Assembly: GCF_023195535.1 (NCBI RefSeq)
Contig: NZ_JALPNF010000001.1
Coordinates: 930,001-994,000, forward strand
Length of the DNA stretch: 64,000 nt
From: Sphingomonas faeni
GTDB lineage: Bacteria; Pseudomonadota; Alphaproteobacteria; Sphingomonadales; Sphingomonadaceae
Direction of reading: 5' to 3'
Shown here one piece after another: positions 7,380 through 15,930 of this stretch. The notes under the pieces are model-generated. The model was not told where the DNA came from, made no database searches, and saw only the letters and a program-made list of their open reading frames with translations. How positions within the stretch are numbered: the first letter of the stretch is position 1; each line of letters starts with the position of its first letter. Both the position numbers and the translations under genes were made by a program.

Positions 7380-9308
7380 TTACTCCGCGCGCACAGCCTT
7401 GGGCCGCCCTATCCACCACAGGCAGTAGATCGCCAGCGCGTACAGGAACCGGCTGTGATCCCGCCTCCCCGCGCGGTGATCCGCAAACACTTTTTCGACC
7501 GCACCCGCGCGCCAGATGCCCTGCTCCCGCACGCCGCTGTCGCGCCAGAGCTGCTCCCCATACGCCCCGAAATCGCCCGCGAACCACGCCGCCAGCGGCA
7601 TCTGGAAGCCCTGTTTCCGCCGGTCGAGAATCCCCTCCGGCAGCCACGGTGCGATGGCCTGCCGGATGACGTATTTACCGATCTTGCCGTGCAGCTTCAT
7701 GTCCGCGGGCATCGACAGCGCGAGGTCGACCATCCCCTGCCCCAGCATCGGCACGCGCACCTCTAGCGAATGCGCCATGCTCGCGCGGTCGACCTTGGTC
7801 AGCATCGCGCCGGGCAGGTTCAGCGCGAGGTCGGCGAGCCCGAACTGCTCAAGCGTGTCGGTCGAGATCGCGTCGGGATCGGGGAAATATTCCGCGACCA
7901 GCGCGGCGATCCCGCCCTCCTCCTCGGCGATGAACTCGGCCGAGAAGATTTCGCGGCGGAAGGCTTCGTTCGTAATCTGCGTCTTGGCGAAGAACCGTGC
8001 GACGCCATTCGGGAGCGCGGCGCTGCCGGTGGTTTTCCGCCAGCGTTGCAGCACCGCGTTCGCATGGCGTGAGGGCAACGTCGGCACCGCATCCAGCGCC
8101 CGCGCCAAGCGACGCAACGGCGCCGGCAGCGCCCCGATCCGCCGCTCGGTCGCATGGCGCTTATACCCGAAGAACAGCTCGTCGCCGCCATCGCCCGACA
8201 GCGCGACCTTCACCTCCTGCGCGGCGATCTGGCTGACGTACCAGGTCGGCACCGCCGACGGATCGGCGAACGGCTCGTCGTAACAATGCTGGACCTCGGG
8301 CAGCATCGCCTGCGCATCGGCCAGTTCCAGCGTGCGCGTGACATGGTGGCAGCCGAGATGCCGCGCGATCGCCTCGGCATGCGGCGACTCGTCGAAGCGC
8401 GGGTCGGGGAAGCCGATCGTGAAGGTGCGGACCGGGCGGTCCGACACCTGCGCCATCGCAGCGACCACCGCGGACGAGTCCACGCCGCCCGACAGAAATG
8501 CGCCGACGTCGACGTCCGCGACCATCTGCTTGCCGATCGTGTCGAGCCATTCGTCGCGGAACCGCTCGATCCACTGCGCCTCGGACCGCGGCTCGGCGGG
8601 ATGATAGGCCGGCGTCCAATAAGCGCGCATCGTCGGCGTACCGGTCGCCTCGACGGTCATCACGTGACCCGGTGGCAGCGTCCGAACCTGCGCGTAGATC
8701 GAGCGCGGGGTACGGACATGGCCGAAGCTGAAATAATCGTGGAGCGCACGACGATCGACGTCGAACGCCATGCCGGGCAGCAAGGTCAGCGTCTTCAGTT
8801 CAGAGCCGAACGCGAAGCCGGCGCTCTGGTCGGTATAATATAGCGGTTTGATCCCGATCGGATCGCGCGCGAGGATCAGGCGTCGGGCGTGCGTATCCCA
8901 CACCGCGACCGCGAACATCCCGTCGAGTTTCGCCCACACCTCGTCGCCCCAGCGTTCGTAGCCCGCCAGGATGACCTCGGTATCGCCCGCGCTCTCGAAG
9001 ATGCGCCCCAACGCCTGCAACTCGCGCCGCAACTCGCGAAAATTGTAGATTTCGCCATTGAACACAAGCGCATAGCGGCCGTCAGGCGAGTGGAACGGCT
9101 GGTGCCCGCCCTCGATGTCGATGATGCTCAACCGGCGCATCCCGAAACCGAAATCGCCATCGGTCATCACGCCCTGGTCGTCGGGCCCGCGGTGCAGGAT
9201 CGCGTCGCACTGCGCGGTCACGAGGCGGGGCGAAACCGCACCGCTACCCCGTGCGTAAAGGCCGGCAATTCCGCAGATGACGAACGATCCCTCGCATGAC
9301 GGCAGCAC
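7380..9308 (-). CDS. Glutamine-hydrolysing asparagine synthase-like amidotransferase, exosortase A-type
   Basis: 642 residues. The N-terminal glutaminase domain begins CGIAGLYARGSG, with RGPDDQG, a FNGEIYNFRELR-type loop and SAGDTEV. The C-terminal ATP-pyrophosphatase domain has FLSGGVDSSAVVA and SGDGGDELFFGY. Length and domain order match the XrtA/PEP-CTERM system amidotransferase that modifies exopolysaccharide sugars, though plain AsnB is an alternative. In the family the catalytic Cys normally follows the initiator Met. Here the codon before Cys is ATC, and the nearest standard in-frame start is GTG at 9308, which leaves 11 residues before the Cys. They would have to be cleaved, or AUC serves as start. 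The gene is transcribed against its neighbours on both sides. Confidence 0.88.
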   Translation of the reverse strand: MLPSCEGSFVICGIAGLYARGSGAVSPRLVTAQCDAILHRGPDDQGVMTDGDFGFGMRRLSIIDIEGGHQPFHSPDGRYALVFNGEIYNFRELRRELQALGRIFESAGDTEVILAGYERWGDEVWAKLDGMFAVAVWDTHARRLILARDPIGIKPLYYTDQSAGFAFGSELKTLTLLPGMAFDVDRRALHDYFSFGHVRTPRSIYAQVRTLPPGHVMTVEATGTPTMRAYWTPAYHPAEPRSEAQWIERFRDEWLDTIGKQMVADVDVGAFLSGGVDSSAVVAAMAQVSDRPVRTFTIGFPDPRFDESPHAEAIARHLGCHHVTRTLELADAQAMLPEVQHCYDEPFADPSAVPTWYVSQIAAQEVKVALSGDGGDELFFGYKRHATERRIGALPAPLRRLARALDAVPTLPSRHANAVLQRWRKTTGSAALPNGVARFFAKTQITNEAFRREIFSAEFIAEEEGGIAALVAEYFPDPDAISTDTLEQFGLADLALNLPGAMLTKVDRASMAHSLEVRVPMLGQGMVDLALSMPADMKLHGKIGKYVIRQAIAPWLPEGILDRRKQGFQMPLAAWFAGDFGAYGEQLWRDSGVREQGIWRAGAVEKVFADHRAGRRDHSRFLYALAIYCLWWIGRPKAVRAE

Positions 9309-9441
9309 CGCCGCCCGAACGCGCGCGGTCTAGGAGCCGCCCGCCGCTTTGTCACCTTTGGGCGCCCCGACCCCTTCTTCACACCTCGCAGCCCCCGAAA
9401 CCTTGCCGCACCCGCCGTCGCACTCTAGGGGCCGGTCGCAG

Positions 9442-10803
9442 ATGGTTCAGGACCCCGCTCCTTCTCCGGCCCCGGCGGATGCGCCGGCACGTGCCGGCAC
9501 GACCGGGATTTTCCGGGCGGCGGCGCGCAACCTCGGCTGGCTGCTCGCCAGTCGCAGCGTGCTGGCAATCCTGTCGCTCTTCTATCTCGGGTTCGCGACG
9601 CGCACGCTGGGCGTGGTGGACTTCGGCCGGTTCGCGCTGATCTCGGGTGCGGCACAGGCACTGGCGACCTTCGTCGGCTTCCAGACGTGGCAGATCATCG
9701 TCCAATATGGTGTCGAGCCGATCCAGCAGGGCGACACGCCGCGGCTGGCGCGCCTGCTCCGGTTGTCGGCGATCCTCGACATCTGCAGTGCGCTGGTCGG
9801 TGCCGTGCTGACCGTGGCGATCCTTTTCGCGTGGAGCGACGGCTTCGGCATCCCGCCCGACCTGATGCGCGACACGCTGATGTTCGCGGTGGTGCAGCTG
9901 ATCACGATCCGCTCCACCCCGCTCGGCATCCTGCGGCTGCGCGACAAATTCTCGCTGTCGGCGGTGGCGGACAGCATGACGCCGATCATGCGCTTCGTCG
10001 GCGCGGGCGCGGCGATGATCTTCGAACCGACGATCCGCGGCTTCATGCTCGCCTGGGCGATCGCCGAGATCGTCACCGCCGCGACCTATTGGATCATGGT
10101 CGCGCGCAGTGGCGACCTGCGCCTGCTCGCGAGCGGCCGTGGCAGCTGGCAGCAGGTCCGCGACGAGAATCCCGGCATCGTCCGCTTCTCGCTCAGCACC
10201 AACGCCAGCGCGACGCTGGGCCTGTCGAGCAAGCAGATCCCGCTGCTGCTGGTCGGTGCGTCGATCGGCCCGGCAGCGGCGGGTGCGTTCCGGCTGGCGA
10301 CCCAGCTGGCACAGGCGCTGGCGAAACTGTCGCAGATGCTGTCGCGCGCCGCCTTCCCCGAGATCGTCCGCGCGGTGCGGACCGCCGAGCCGTCGCGCCT
10401 GCGCCGCATCCTGGTGCGGACGATGCTCGCCAGCACGGCGGCGGCGCTCGTCATCCTCGCGATCGTCGCGCTGGTCGGCGAGCCGATCCTGAAGCTGGTC
10501 GGTGGCAAGTCGTTCGGCGGCGCGTATCCGGTACTGTTGTGGCTCGCCGCCGCCGGGTGTTTCGACCTCGCCACGGTCAGCCTCGACACGGTGATGACCG
10601 CGCTGCACCGCGCCGGCACGGTGTTCGCGATCCGCGCGGTCGGAGTCGGCCTGCTGTTCGTCGCGGCATTCGTGCTGATGCCCGCCTATGGATCGGCGGG
10701 GATCGCCGCGGCGGTCGCCACCGGATCGGTCGCGGTGGCGATCCTGCTGGGGTTCGCAGCGGCCCGGATGACCCGCACGCCGGACGAAGCGCAGCCCGCA
10801 TAG
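9442..10803 (+). CDS. Polysaccharide/lipid flippase of the MOP (Wzx/MATE-like) superfamily
   Basis: About 453 residues from ATG 9442; the frame is open further upstream, but this start precedes a normal cytoplasmic N-terminus. There are 12 or more hydrophobic helices, starting NLGWLLASRSVLAILSLFYL, followed by the family-typical TRTLGVVDFGRFALI. The middle has RFSLSTNASATLGLSSKQ, which resembles the helix 7 region of Wzx-like flippases. Such proteins move lipid-linked sugars or lipids across the inner membrane. It sits between an amidotransferase and the lipid-type enzymes, so it probably exports the product of this island. The substrate is unknown. Confidence 0.82.
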   Translation: MVQDPAPSPAPADAPARAGTTGIFRAAARNLGWLLASRSVLAILSLFYLGFATRTLGVVDFGRFALISGAAQALATFVGFQTWQIIVQYGVEPIQQGDTPRLARLLRLSAILDICSALVGAVLTVAILFAWSDGFGIPPDLMRDTLMFAVVQLITIRSTPLGILRLRDKFSLSAVADSMTPIMRFVGAGAAMIFEPTIRGFMLAWAIAEIVTAATYWIMVARSGDLRLLASGRGSWQQVRDENPGIVRFSLSTNASATLGLSSKQIPLLLVGASIGPAAAGAFRLATQLAQALAKLSQMLSRAAFPEIVRAVRTAEPSRLRRILVRTMLASTAAALVILAIVALVGEPILKLVGGKSFGGAYPVLLWLAAAGCFDLATVSLDTVMTALHRAGTVFAIRAVGVGLLFVAAFVLMPAYGSAGIAAAVATGSVAVAILLGFAAARMTRTPDEAQPA

Positions 10804-10896
10804 AGCCCCGGGCGCTTGCGATAAACGCCCTGTTCACGTCGCAAATGTCATCTGCGCGCCGCTCTATCGCCACTATTTTCGGGTCTTAGTCTGCCA

Positions 10897-11358
10897 ATGA
10901 ACCATGTAATTCTTATGGCGCTGGGTGCGGCCGCCGTGCTCGCGCCGGTCCAGGCGCGCGCCGCCGAGACCTGCGAGGGCACACCGGGCAATGGCAACGC
11001 CAAGCTGATCGTCGAGGCGACGACGATGCACAACCATGTCGGCGAAGTCGCCTTCACGGTCTATCCTGACGACAAGAAGCGGTTCCTGGCGAAGGGCGCG
11101 AAGCTGGCGCGCGCGCGCGTGTCGGCGGCGAACCCGCGTGCCTGTTTCTGGCTCAAGCCCGGCTATTACGCGATCGCGCAATATCACGACGAGAACAGCG
11201 ATCATGATTTCAACCGGACGCTGTTCATGCCGAAGGAAGGCTTCGGCTTCTCCAACGACGCGCCGACCTCGATCGGGCTTCCGTCCTTCGAATCGGCCCG
11301 TACGGCCCTGCCTGCCTCCGGCACCGTCGTACGGATGAAGATGCGGTATCGCCGATAA
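10897..11358 (+). CDS. Secreted DUF2141-like protein
   Basis: 153 residues with a clean signal peptide (MNHVILMALGAAAVLAPVQA, likely cleaved after the ARA motif at about residue 22). The mature domain matches the DUF2141 pattern: a beta-rich start (KLIVEATTMHNHVGEVAFTVY), then PGYYAIAQYHDENSDHDFNR and LFMPKEGFGFSNDA. The YAIAxYHDENxDxxFNxxxF..PxExxGFSND block is the family hallmark. Two Cys (residues about 26 and 88) could pair. Function is unknown for the family; the location would be periplasmic or extracellular. Confidence 0.8.
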   Translation: MNHVILMALGAAAVLAPVQARAAETCEGTPGNGNAKLIVEATTMHNHVGEVAFTVYPDDKKRFLAKGAKLARARVSAANPRACFWLKPGYYAIAQYHDENSDHDFNRTLFMPKEGFGFSNDAPTSIGLPSFESARTALPASGTVVRMKMRYRR

Positions 11359-11447
11359 TATGCTGCCGGACTGCGCCTGACGCGGAACGGAAATCTTGCT
11401 GACACAAATTTGTAGCGGTTCTGTACCGTGACGGGTATCTCTATATC

Positions 11448-12539
11448 GTGGCTGATGCTGTTTCGAACTTCGACGCCTTTGGCAGGCAATCGCTCTCCCC
11501 TCCAGTCGCGCCCGCGTGGCTGCCTGAGGGGATGTTCGATTCGGCCGCGTCCGAACGCGCCAGCGTGAACCCCCGCGAGGCAGCCGCGAAGATTCGCACC
11601 GGCATCATCTGCAACCCGAAGAGCCATCGCAACCGCAGCAGCGTCGAAGCGACCAAGCCGTTCCTGTCGGGCACGGTGCTGGCCGTTACCCCGCGCACCC
11701 AGGCCGAACTGGCCGAGGTGCTGACCGATTTCGCGCGCCACGGCATCGAACTGCTCGTGATCGACGGTGGCGACGGCACGATCCGCGACGTGATGACCGC
11801 CGCCGCGCGCGTCTGGACCGGCGCCGCACCGCGCGTCGCGATCGTCCCCTCGGGCAAGACCAATGCGCTCGCGCTCGATCTCGGCATCCCCGATAGCTGG
11901 ACGCTCGATCAGGCGCTGACCGCGGCGCGGCACGGTCGCGTCAAGCTGCGCAGCCCGGTCGAGGTGATACGCAAGGACAGCGGCGCGAAACTGTGTGGCT
12001 TTCTGTTCGGCGCCGGCGCGTTCGTCGATGCCACCGCGCTGGCGCAACGCACCCACCGCGCCGGCGCCTTCAACGGTGTCGCAGTCGGGCTCGCGCTGTG
12101 CTGGGCGATCCTGCAGACGCTGTTCGGCGGCGCAAACAGCGCGTGGCGCGCCGGCAACCGGATGCGGATCCGCTTCCAGTCCCGCGGTGACGAGGGCGCG
12201 CACGCCGCCGGCAAGCATGCCGACACCGATCGCGCACGCTACATCCTGCTCGCCTCGACGCTGAAGCGCATGCCGATCGGTATCCGTCCGTTCGGCGTAC
12301 CGCGCGCCGGGCTGAAGACTTTGCTGGTCGATGCGCCGCCGCGCTGGCTCGCCGCCGCGACGCCGCTGATCGTCGCCGGCTCGCCCGCCGCCTGGCTCGA
12401 CCGCGCGGGCTATCATCGGATCGATACACCGAGCTTCGACCTGTCGATCGACTCGGGCTTTATCCTCGATGGCGAAGTCTATCCCGGCGGCGACCTGACC
12501 GTCCGCGAAGCGCGCGCGCTCAGTTTCGTCGTCCCGTGA
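11448..12539 (+). CDS. Diacylglycerol kinase / lipid kinase-family protein
   Basis: 363 residues from GTG 11448; ATG 11532 is an in-frame alternative. The DAGK catalytic core is visible: IRTGIICNPKSHRNR at the start of the domain, LLVIDGGDGTIRDVMTAA (the GGDGT ATP-binding motif), then IVPSGKTNALALDLGI. The second domain carries GFLFGAGAFVDAT. Such enzymes phosphorylate diacylglycerol or a related lipid to give phosphatidic acid or an analogue. The stop overlaps the next start (GTGA), and the next gene product resembles a CDP-diacylglycerol synthase, which would use phosphatidic acid. That coupling is the main argument for a lipid route here. Confidence 0.82.
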   Translation: MADAVSNFDAFGRQSLSPPVAPAWLPEGMFDSAASERASVNPREAAAKIRTGIICNPKSHRNRSSVEATKPFLSGTVLAVTPRTQAELAEVLTDFARHGIELLVIDGGDGTIRDVMTAAARVWTGAAPRVAIVPSGKTNALALDLGIPDSWTLDQALTAARHGRVKLRSPVEVIRKDSGAKLCGFLFGAGAFVDATALAQRTHRAGAFNGVAVGLALCWAILQTLFGGANSAWRAGNRMRIRFQSRGDEGAHAAGKHADTDRARYILLASTLKRMPIGIRPFGVPRAGLKTLLVDAPPRWLAAATPLIVAGSPAAWLDRAGYHRIDTPSFDLSIDSGFILDGEVYPGGDLTVREARALSFVVP

Positions 12540-13444
12540 TCACGCTCGGCGACGTCGTCCGCCGCCAGTTGCACGTCCCCACCATCCCCGCGGTCCGCGA
12601 CGTCTCTGCGATACTCGCCGAGAGCGCGCCCGGGACCGTGGCGGTGCTGTTCTACGGCTCGAACCTGCGCACCGGCGCGACCGAGGGCGTGCTCGATTTC
12701 TACGTGCTGACCGCAGGCCCCCCCGAGCGCGGCATGTGGCCGACCGTCAGCTACCGCGAATTCGACCTGCGCGGCGAGACGTTGCGCGCCAAGATCGCCA
12801 CCATGCGGCTGGCGACCTTTGCCAAGGCGGCGGCGGCGCGGACTCTCGACACGACGATCTGGACGCGGTTCGTGCAACCCTCCGCGCTCGTCTGGGTGCG
12901 CGATCCGGATACCGCGGGGCAGGTTGCCGAGGCCATCGCCGACGCGGCCAAGTCCGCCGCGCGCTTTGCCGCCGCGCTCGGCCCCGAGACGGGCACCGCC
13001 GACGAGTATTGGCGCGCGCTGTTCCGCCAGACCTATGCCGCCGAACTCCGCGTCGAACGCAAGGGTCGCGAGGGGCAAATCCTCGGCTTCGATCCAGCGC
13101 GCTATGCCGAACTCCTCCCGCTCGCCTGGACCGCCGACGGCATCGCCTTCCGCGACGAGGCCGGGATGCTGAAGCCCGACCTGGCGCCGGCACGACGTCG
13201 CGCCCTGCTCCAGGCCTGGGCGCGCCGCCGCCGCGCCGGAAAGCCGATCAACATCGCCCGCTTGGTGCGCGCCGCCTTCACCTTCGAGGGCGCCGCCCGC
13301 TACGGCATCTGGAAGGTCGAGCGCCACACCGGTGTGGCCGTGCCGCTGACCCCGTGGCGCGAGAAACATCCGATCCTCGCGGCGCCCGGCGTGTTCTGGC
13401 GGGTCTGGCGCGCGCGGGCGCAGACCGGAGCCAAGACGGTATGA
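12536..13444 (+). CDS. Tam41-like nucleotidyltransferase, possible phosphatidate cytidylyltransferase
   Basis: 302 residues, GTG start overlapping the kinase stop; no membrane helix. It is not a standard annotated family by eye. The order of landmarks resembles the Tam41/Mmp37 family of soluble CDP-diacylglycerol synthases: VLFYGSNLR (nucleotidyltransferase G-S), VLDFYVLT, LRAKIATMRL, then TIWTRFVQPSALVWVRD, a helical A-rich stretch, and a TYAAELRVERKGR block where Tam41 has its SYxGDxR segment. I infer it makes CDP-diacylglycerol or a CDP analogue from the product of the adjacent kinase. This is inference from pattern only. A plain nucleotidyltransferase of other function remains possible. 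Confidence 0.5.
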   Translation: MITLGDVVRRQLHVPTIPAVRDVSAILAESAPGTVAVLFYGSNLRTGATEGVLDFYVLTAGPPERGMWPTVSYREFDLRGETLRAKIATMRLATFAKAAAARTLDTTIWTRFVQPSALVWVRDPDTAGQVAEAIADAAKSAARFAAALGPETGTADEYWRALFRQTYAAELRVERKGREGQILGFDPARYAELLPLAWTADGIAFRDEAGMLKPDLAPARRRALLQAWARRRRAGKPINIARLVRAAFTFEGAARYGIWKVERHTGVAVPLTPWREKHPILAAPGVFWRVWRARAQTGAKTV

Positions 13445-14208
13445 GCGCCACTGCTGACCAAGGTTTTAGCGCGCTGATCCTTGCCGGATCGCGCGGCGGC
13501 GTCGACCCCGTCGCGGCCTATGCCGGCGTCTCACACAAGGCGCTGATCGAACTCGACGGCCAGACCCTGCTCGCGCGCGTCGCCCAGGCGTTGCGCGAGG
13601 CGGGTGCAACGCAGATCGCAGTCTCGGTGTCCGACGATGCCGTCCGCGCCGCCGCCATCGCGCTCGGCCTCACCGTCCTGACCGCCGCTTCAGGCCCCAG
13701 CCGCAGCGTCCGCGACGGCATCGAGGCACTCGGCACGCCGCTGCTGGTCACTACCGCGGATCACGCGCTGCTCCGACCCGAATGGATCACGCGCTTCCTC
13801 GCCGACGCACCCGCGCACGCGGACGTCGCCGCGCTGCTCGCACGCCAGGACGTGATCGAGGCCGCCGCGCCGGGCACCCGCCGCACCTATCTCCGCTTCG
13901 CCGATGGCGCCTGGTCGGGGTGCAACCTGTTCCACTTCGCCACCCCCCGATCGGTCGCCGCACTCGATCTGTGGGCGCAGGTCGAGGCGGATCGCAAGCG
14001 GCCCTGGCGGATCGTCCGCCGGCTCGGGATCGGCACGCTGGTCCGGTACATGTCCGGTCGCCTGACGCTGGTCGCCGCGCTCGCGCATCTCGGACGTCTC
14101 GCCGGCCTCGACGCCGCCGCGGTGGCGACCCCGTTCGGCCTCGCGGCGGTCGATGTCGACAAGCCAGCCGACTTCGACCTCGTGCGAGACCTGATCGCCC
14201 GTCCCTGA
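13441..14208 (+). CDS. MobA-like NTP-transferase domain protein
   Basis: 255 residues starting at the ATG that overlaps the previous stop (ATGA). The N-terminus FSALILAGSRGGVDPVAA is a GT-A nucleotide-binding loop with R-G-G in place of the usual GGxSxRMG. SHKALIELDGQTLLARV, PLLVTTADHALLRPEW (metal Asp) and AAVDVDKPADFDLV complete the MobA/IspD-like plan. It probably activates a phosphorylated compound or adds a nucleotide to a cofactor, but its place as the third gene of a coupled DAG kinase/Tam41-like trio points to lipid or glycan precursor work rather than molybdenum cofactor. The substrate is unknown. Confidence 0.72.
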   Translation: MSATADQGFSALILAGSRGGVDPVAAYAGVSHKALIELDGQTLLARVAQALREAGATQIAVSVSDDAVRAAAIALGLTVLTAASGPSRSVRDGIEALGTPLLVTTADHALLRPEWITRFLADAPAHADVAALLARQDVIEAAAPGTRRTYLRFADGAWSGCNLFHFATPRSVAALDLWAQVEADRKRPWRIVRRLGIGTLVRYMSGRLTLVAALAHLGRLAGLDAAAVATPFGLAAVDVDKPADFDLVRDLIARP

Positions 14209-14325
14209 GGCCGACAGCGCACGACCGGTACCGCACCGCTGACCACGTCATCTTTCGCGGAGAAATTGCCTCAGGCTACCGCTCCCCCCTGTCCCCGAAC
14301 CGCCGCTTGGTGCAAAGCGCGACGC

Positions 14326-15096
14326 ATGCAGACGCTCGCGCCCCACCCCGCCCCGACCGCCACCAGTTCGCCCGCGATCGGCATCTACGGCAGCGCCGGC
14401 CGCATGGGCCGCGCGATCGTCGATGCGATCGAGGCGGCGGGCGCGTCGCTTGCCGGCGGCGTCGATGCCGGCGAAGACCCCGCCCCGCTCGCTCGGACCG
14501 CCAACGTGCTGGTCGATTTCTCGACGCCCTCCGCGGTCGAGGCACATCTCGCCGCTGCGCGCGCCGCTGGTACCGCTATCGTGATCGGCACGACCGGCCT
14601 GTCGCCGCAGCACCAGTCGATGATCGACGCGGCCGCCGCCGACATCGCGATCCTCCAGACCGGCAACACCTCGCTCGGCGTCACCCTGCTCGGCATCCTG
14701 GTGCGCGAGGCCGCCGCGCGGCTCGGCGCCGACTGGGACGTCGAGATCGTCGAGATGCACCACAAGCACAAGGTCGACGCACCGTCGGGCACCGCGCTCC
14801 TGCTCGGCGACGCCGCCGCCAAGGGCCGCGGCTCGTCGCTCGCCGAGCTCCGCGTCGACAGCCGCGCAGGCCTGGTCGGCGCGCGCACCGAAGGCACGAT
14901 CGGCTTCGCCAGCTTGCGTGGCGGATCGGTGATCGGCGACCACAGCGTGATCTTCGCAGGCGAAGGCGAGCGGATCGAACTCAACCACCGCGGCGACGAC
15001 CGCTCGATCTTCGCACGCGGCGCGGTCCGCGCGGCGATCTGGCTCGCCGGCCAGCCCGCCGGCCGCTACCGGATGGGCGACGTGCTCGGGCTGTAA
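14326..15096 (+). CDS. dapB: 4-hydroxy-tetrahydrodipicolinate reductase
   Basis: 256 residues from ATG 14326; the frame is open back to TTG 14266, but this ATG gives normal length. The NAD(P)-binding start is IGIYGSAGRMGRAIVDAIE. The substrate site carries VEMHHKHKVDAPSGTAL, including the catalytic His-His-x-x-K of DapB. GTTGL and the C-terminal HRGDDRSIFARGAV are also conserved. It reduces hydroxy-tetrahydrodipicolinate in the lysine/diaminopimelate pathway in the cytosol. Nth follows four bases after the stop, so the two may be cotranscribed. Confidence 0.96.
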   Translation: MQTLAPHPAPTATSSPAIGIYGSAGRMGRAIVDAIEAAGASLAGGVDAGEDPAPLARTANVLVDFSTPSAVEAHLAAARAAGTAIVIGTTGLSPQHQSMIDAAAADIAILQTGNTSLGVTLLGILVREAAARLGADWDVEIVEMHHKHKVDAPSGTALLLGDAAAKGRGSSLAELRVDSRAGLVGARTEGTIGFASLRGGSVIGDHSVIFAGEGERIELNHRGDDRSIFARGAVRAAIWLAGQPAGRYRMGDVLGL

Positions 15097-15100
15097 CGCG

Positions 15101-15802
15101 GTGAAAAAGGCCGACGTCATCGAGTTCTACGCGCGCCTGGCCGAGGCCGACCCGCACCCCGAGACCGAACTCGAATTCGTCAATCCGTACACGCTCGTCG
15201 TGGCGGTCGCGCTGTCCGCTCAAGCCACCGACATCGGCGTCAACAAGGCGACGCGCGCCCTCTTCCGCGAGGTCGACACGCCCGAGAAGATGGTCGCGCT
15301 CGGGATCGACGAGCTGAAGCGCCACATCAAGACGATCGGGCTGTTCAACACCAAGGCGAAGAACGTCATCGCGCTCTCTCAGATGCTGATCGACGATTAC
15401 GGCGGCGAAGTCCCGAACGACCGCGCTGCCTTGGAGCGCCTGCCCGGCGTCGGCCGCAAGACCGCCAACGTCGTCCTCAACGTCGCGTTCGGCGCAGAGA
15501 CCTTCGCGGTCGACACGCACATCTTCCGCGTCGGCAACCGCACCGGCCTCGCCCGCGGCAAGACCCCGCTCGCGGTCGAACTGAAACTCGACAAGGCCAC
15601 CCCCCAGCCGTTCCGCCTCCACGCGCATCACTGGCTCATCCTGCACGGCCGCTATGTCTGCAAGGCGCGGACGCCCGAATGCTGGCGCTGCATCGTCGCC
15701 GACCTCTGCGCCTACAAACCCAAGTCGCCCGCACCGAAGAGCAAATCGGTGACGCCTGTATCACCGGACGCGCTCACCGATCCGACACCCGAAGCGCCGT
15801 AA
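15101..15802 (+). CDS. nth: Endonuclease III (DNA glycosylase/AP lyase)
   Basis: 233 residues, GTG start. The helix-hairpin-helix is [13 protein letters not shown] with the catalytic Lys at residue 120, and the catalytic Asp is residue 138 in [13 protein letters not shown]; both positions match E. coli Nth. The C-terminus has the iron-sulfur pattern C-x6-C-x2-C-x5-C ([17 protein letters not shown]). It removes oxidised pyrimidines in base-excision repair. A Lys/Pro-rich tail of about 25 residues follows the cluster. It lies just downstream of dapB. Confidence 0.97.
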   Translation: MKKADVIEFYARLAEADPHPETELEFVNPYTLVVAVALSAQATDIGVNKATRALFREVDTPEKMVALGIDELKRHIKTIGLFNTKAKNVIALSQMLIDDYGGEVPNDRAALERLPGVGRKTANVVLNVAFGAETFAVDTHIFRVGNRTGLARGKTPLAVELKLDKATPQPFRLHAHHWLILHGRYVCKARTPECWRCIVADLCAYKPKSPAPKSKSVTPVSPDALTDPTPEAP

Positions 15803-15853
15803 ACGCGAAAACGTCTGGCGCGCGCTGTTTCGCTTTGCTAGGCGAGCCATCCG

Positions 15854-15930
<77 letters not shown>

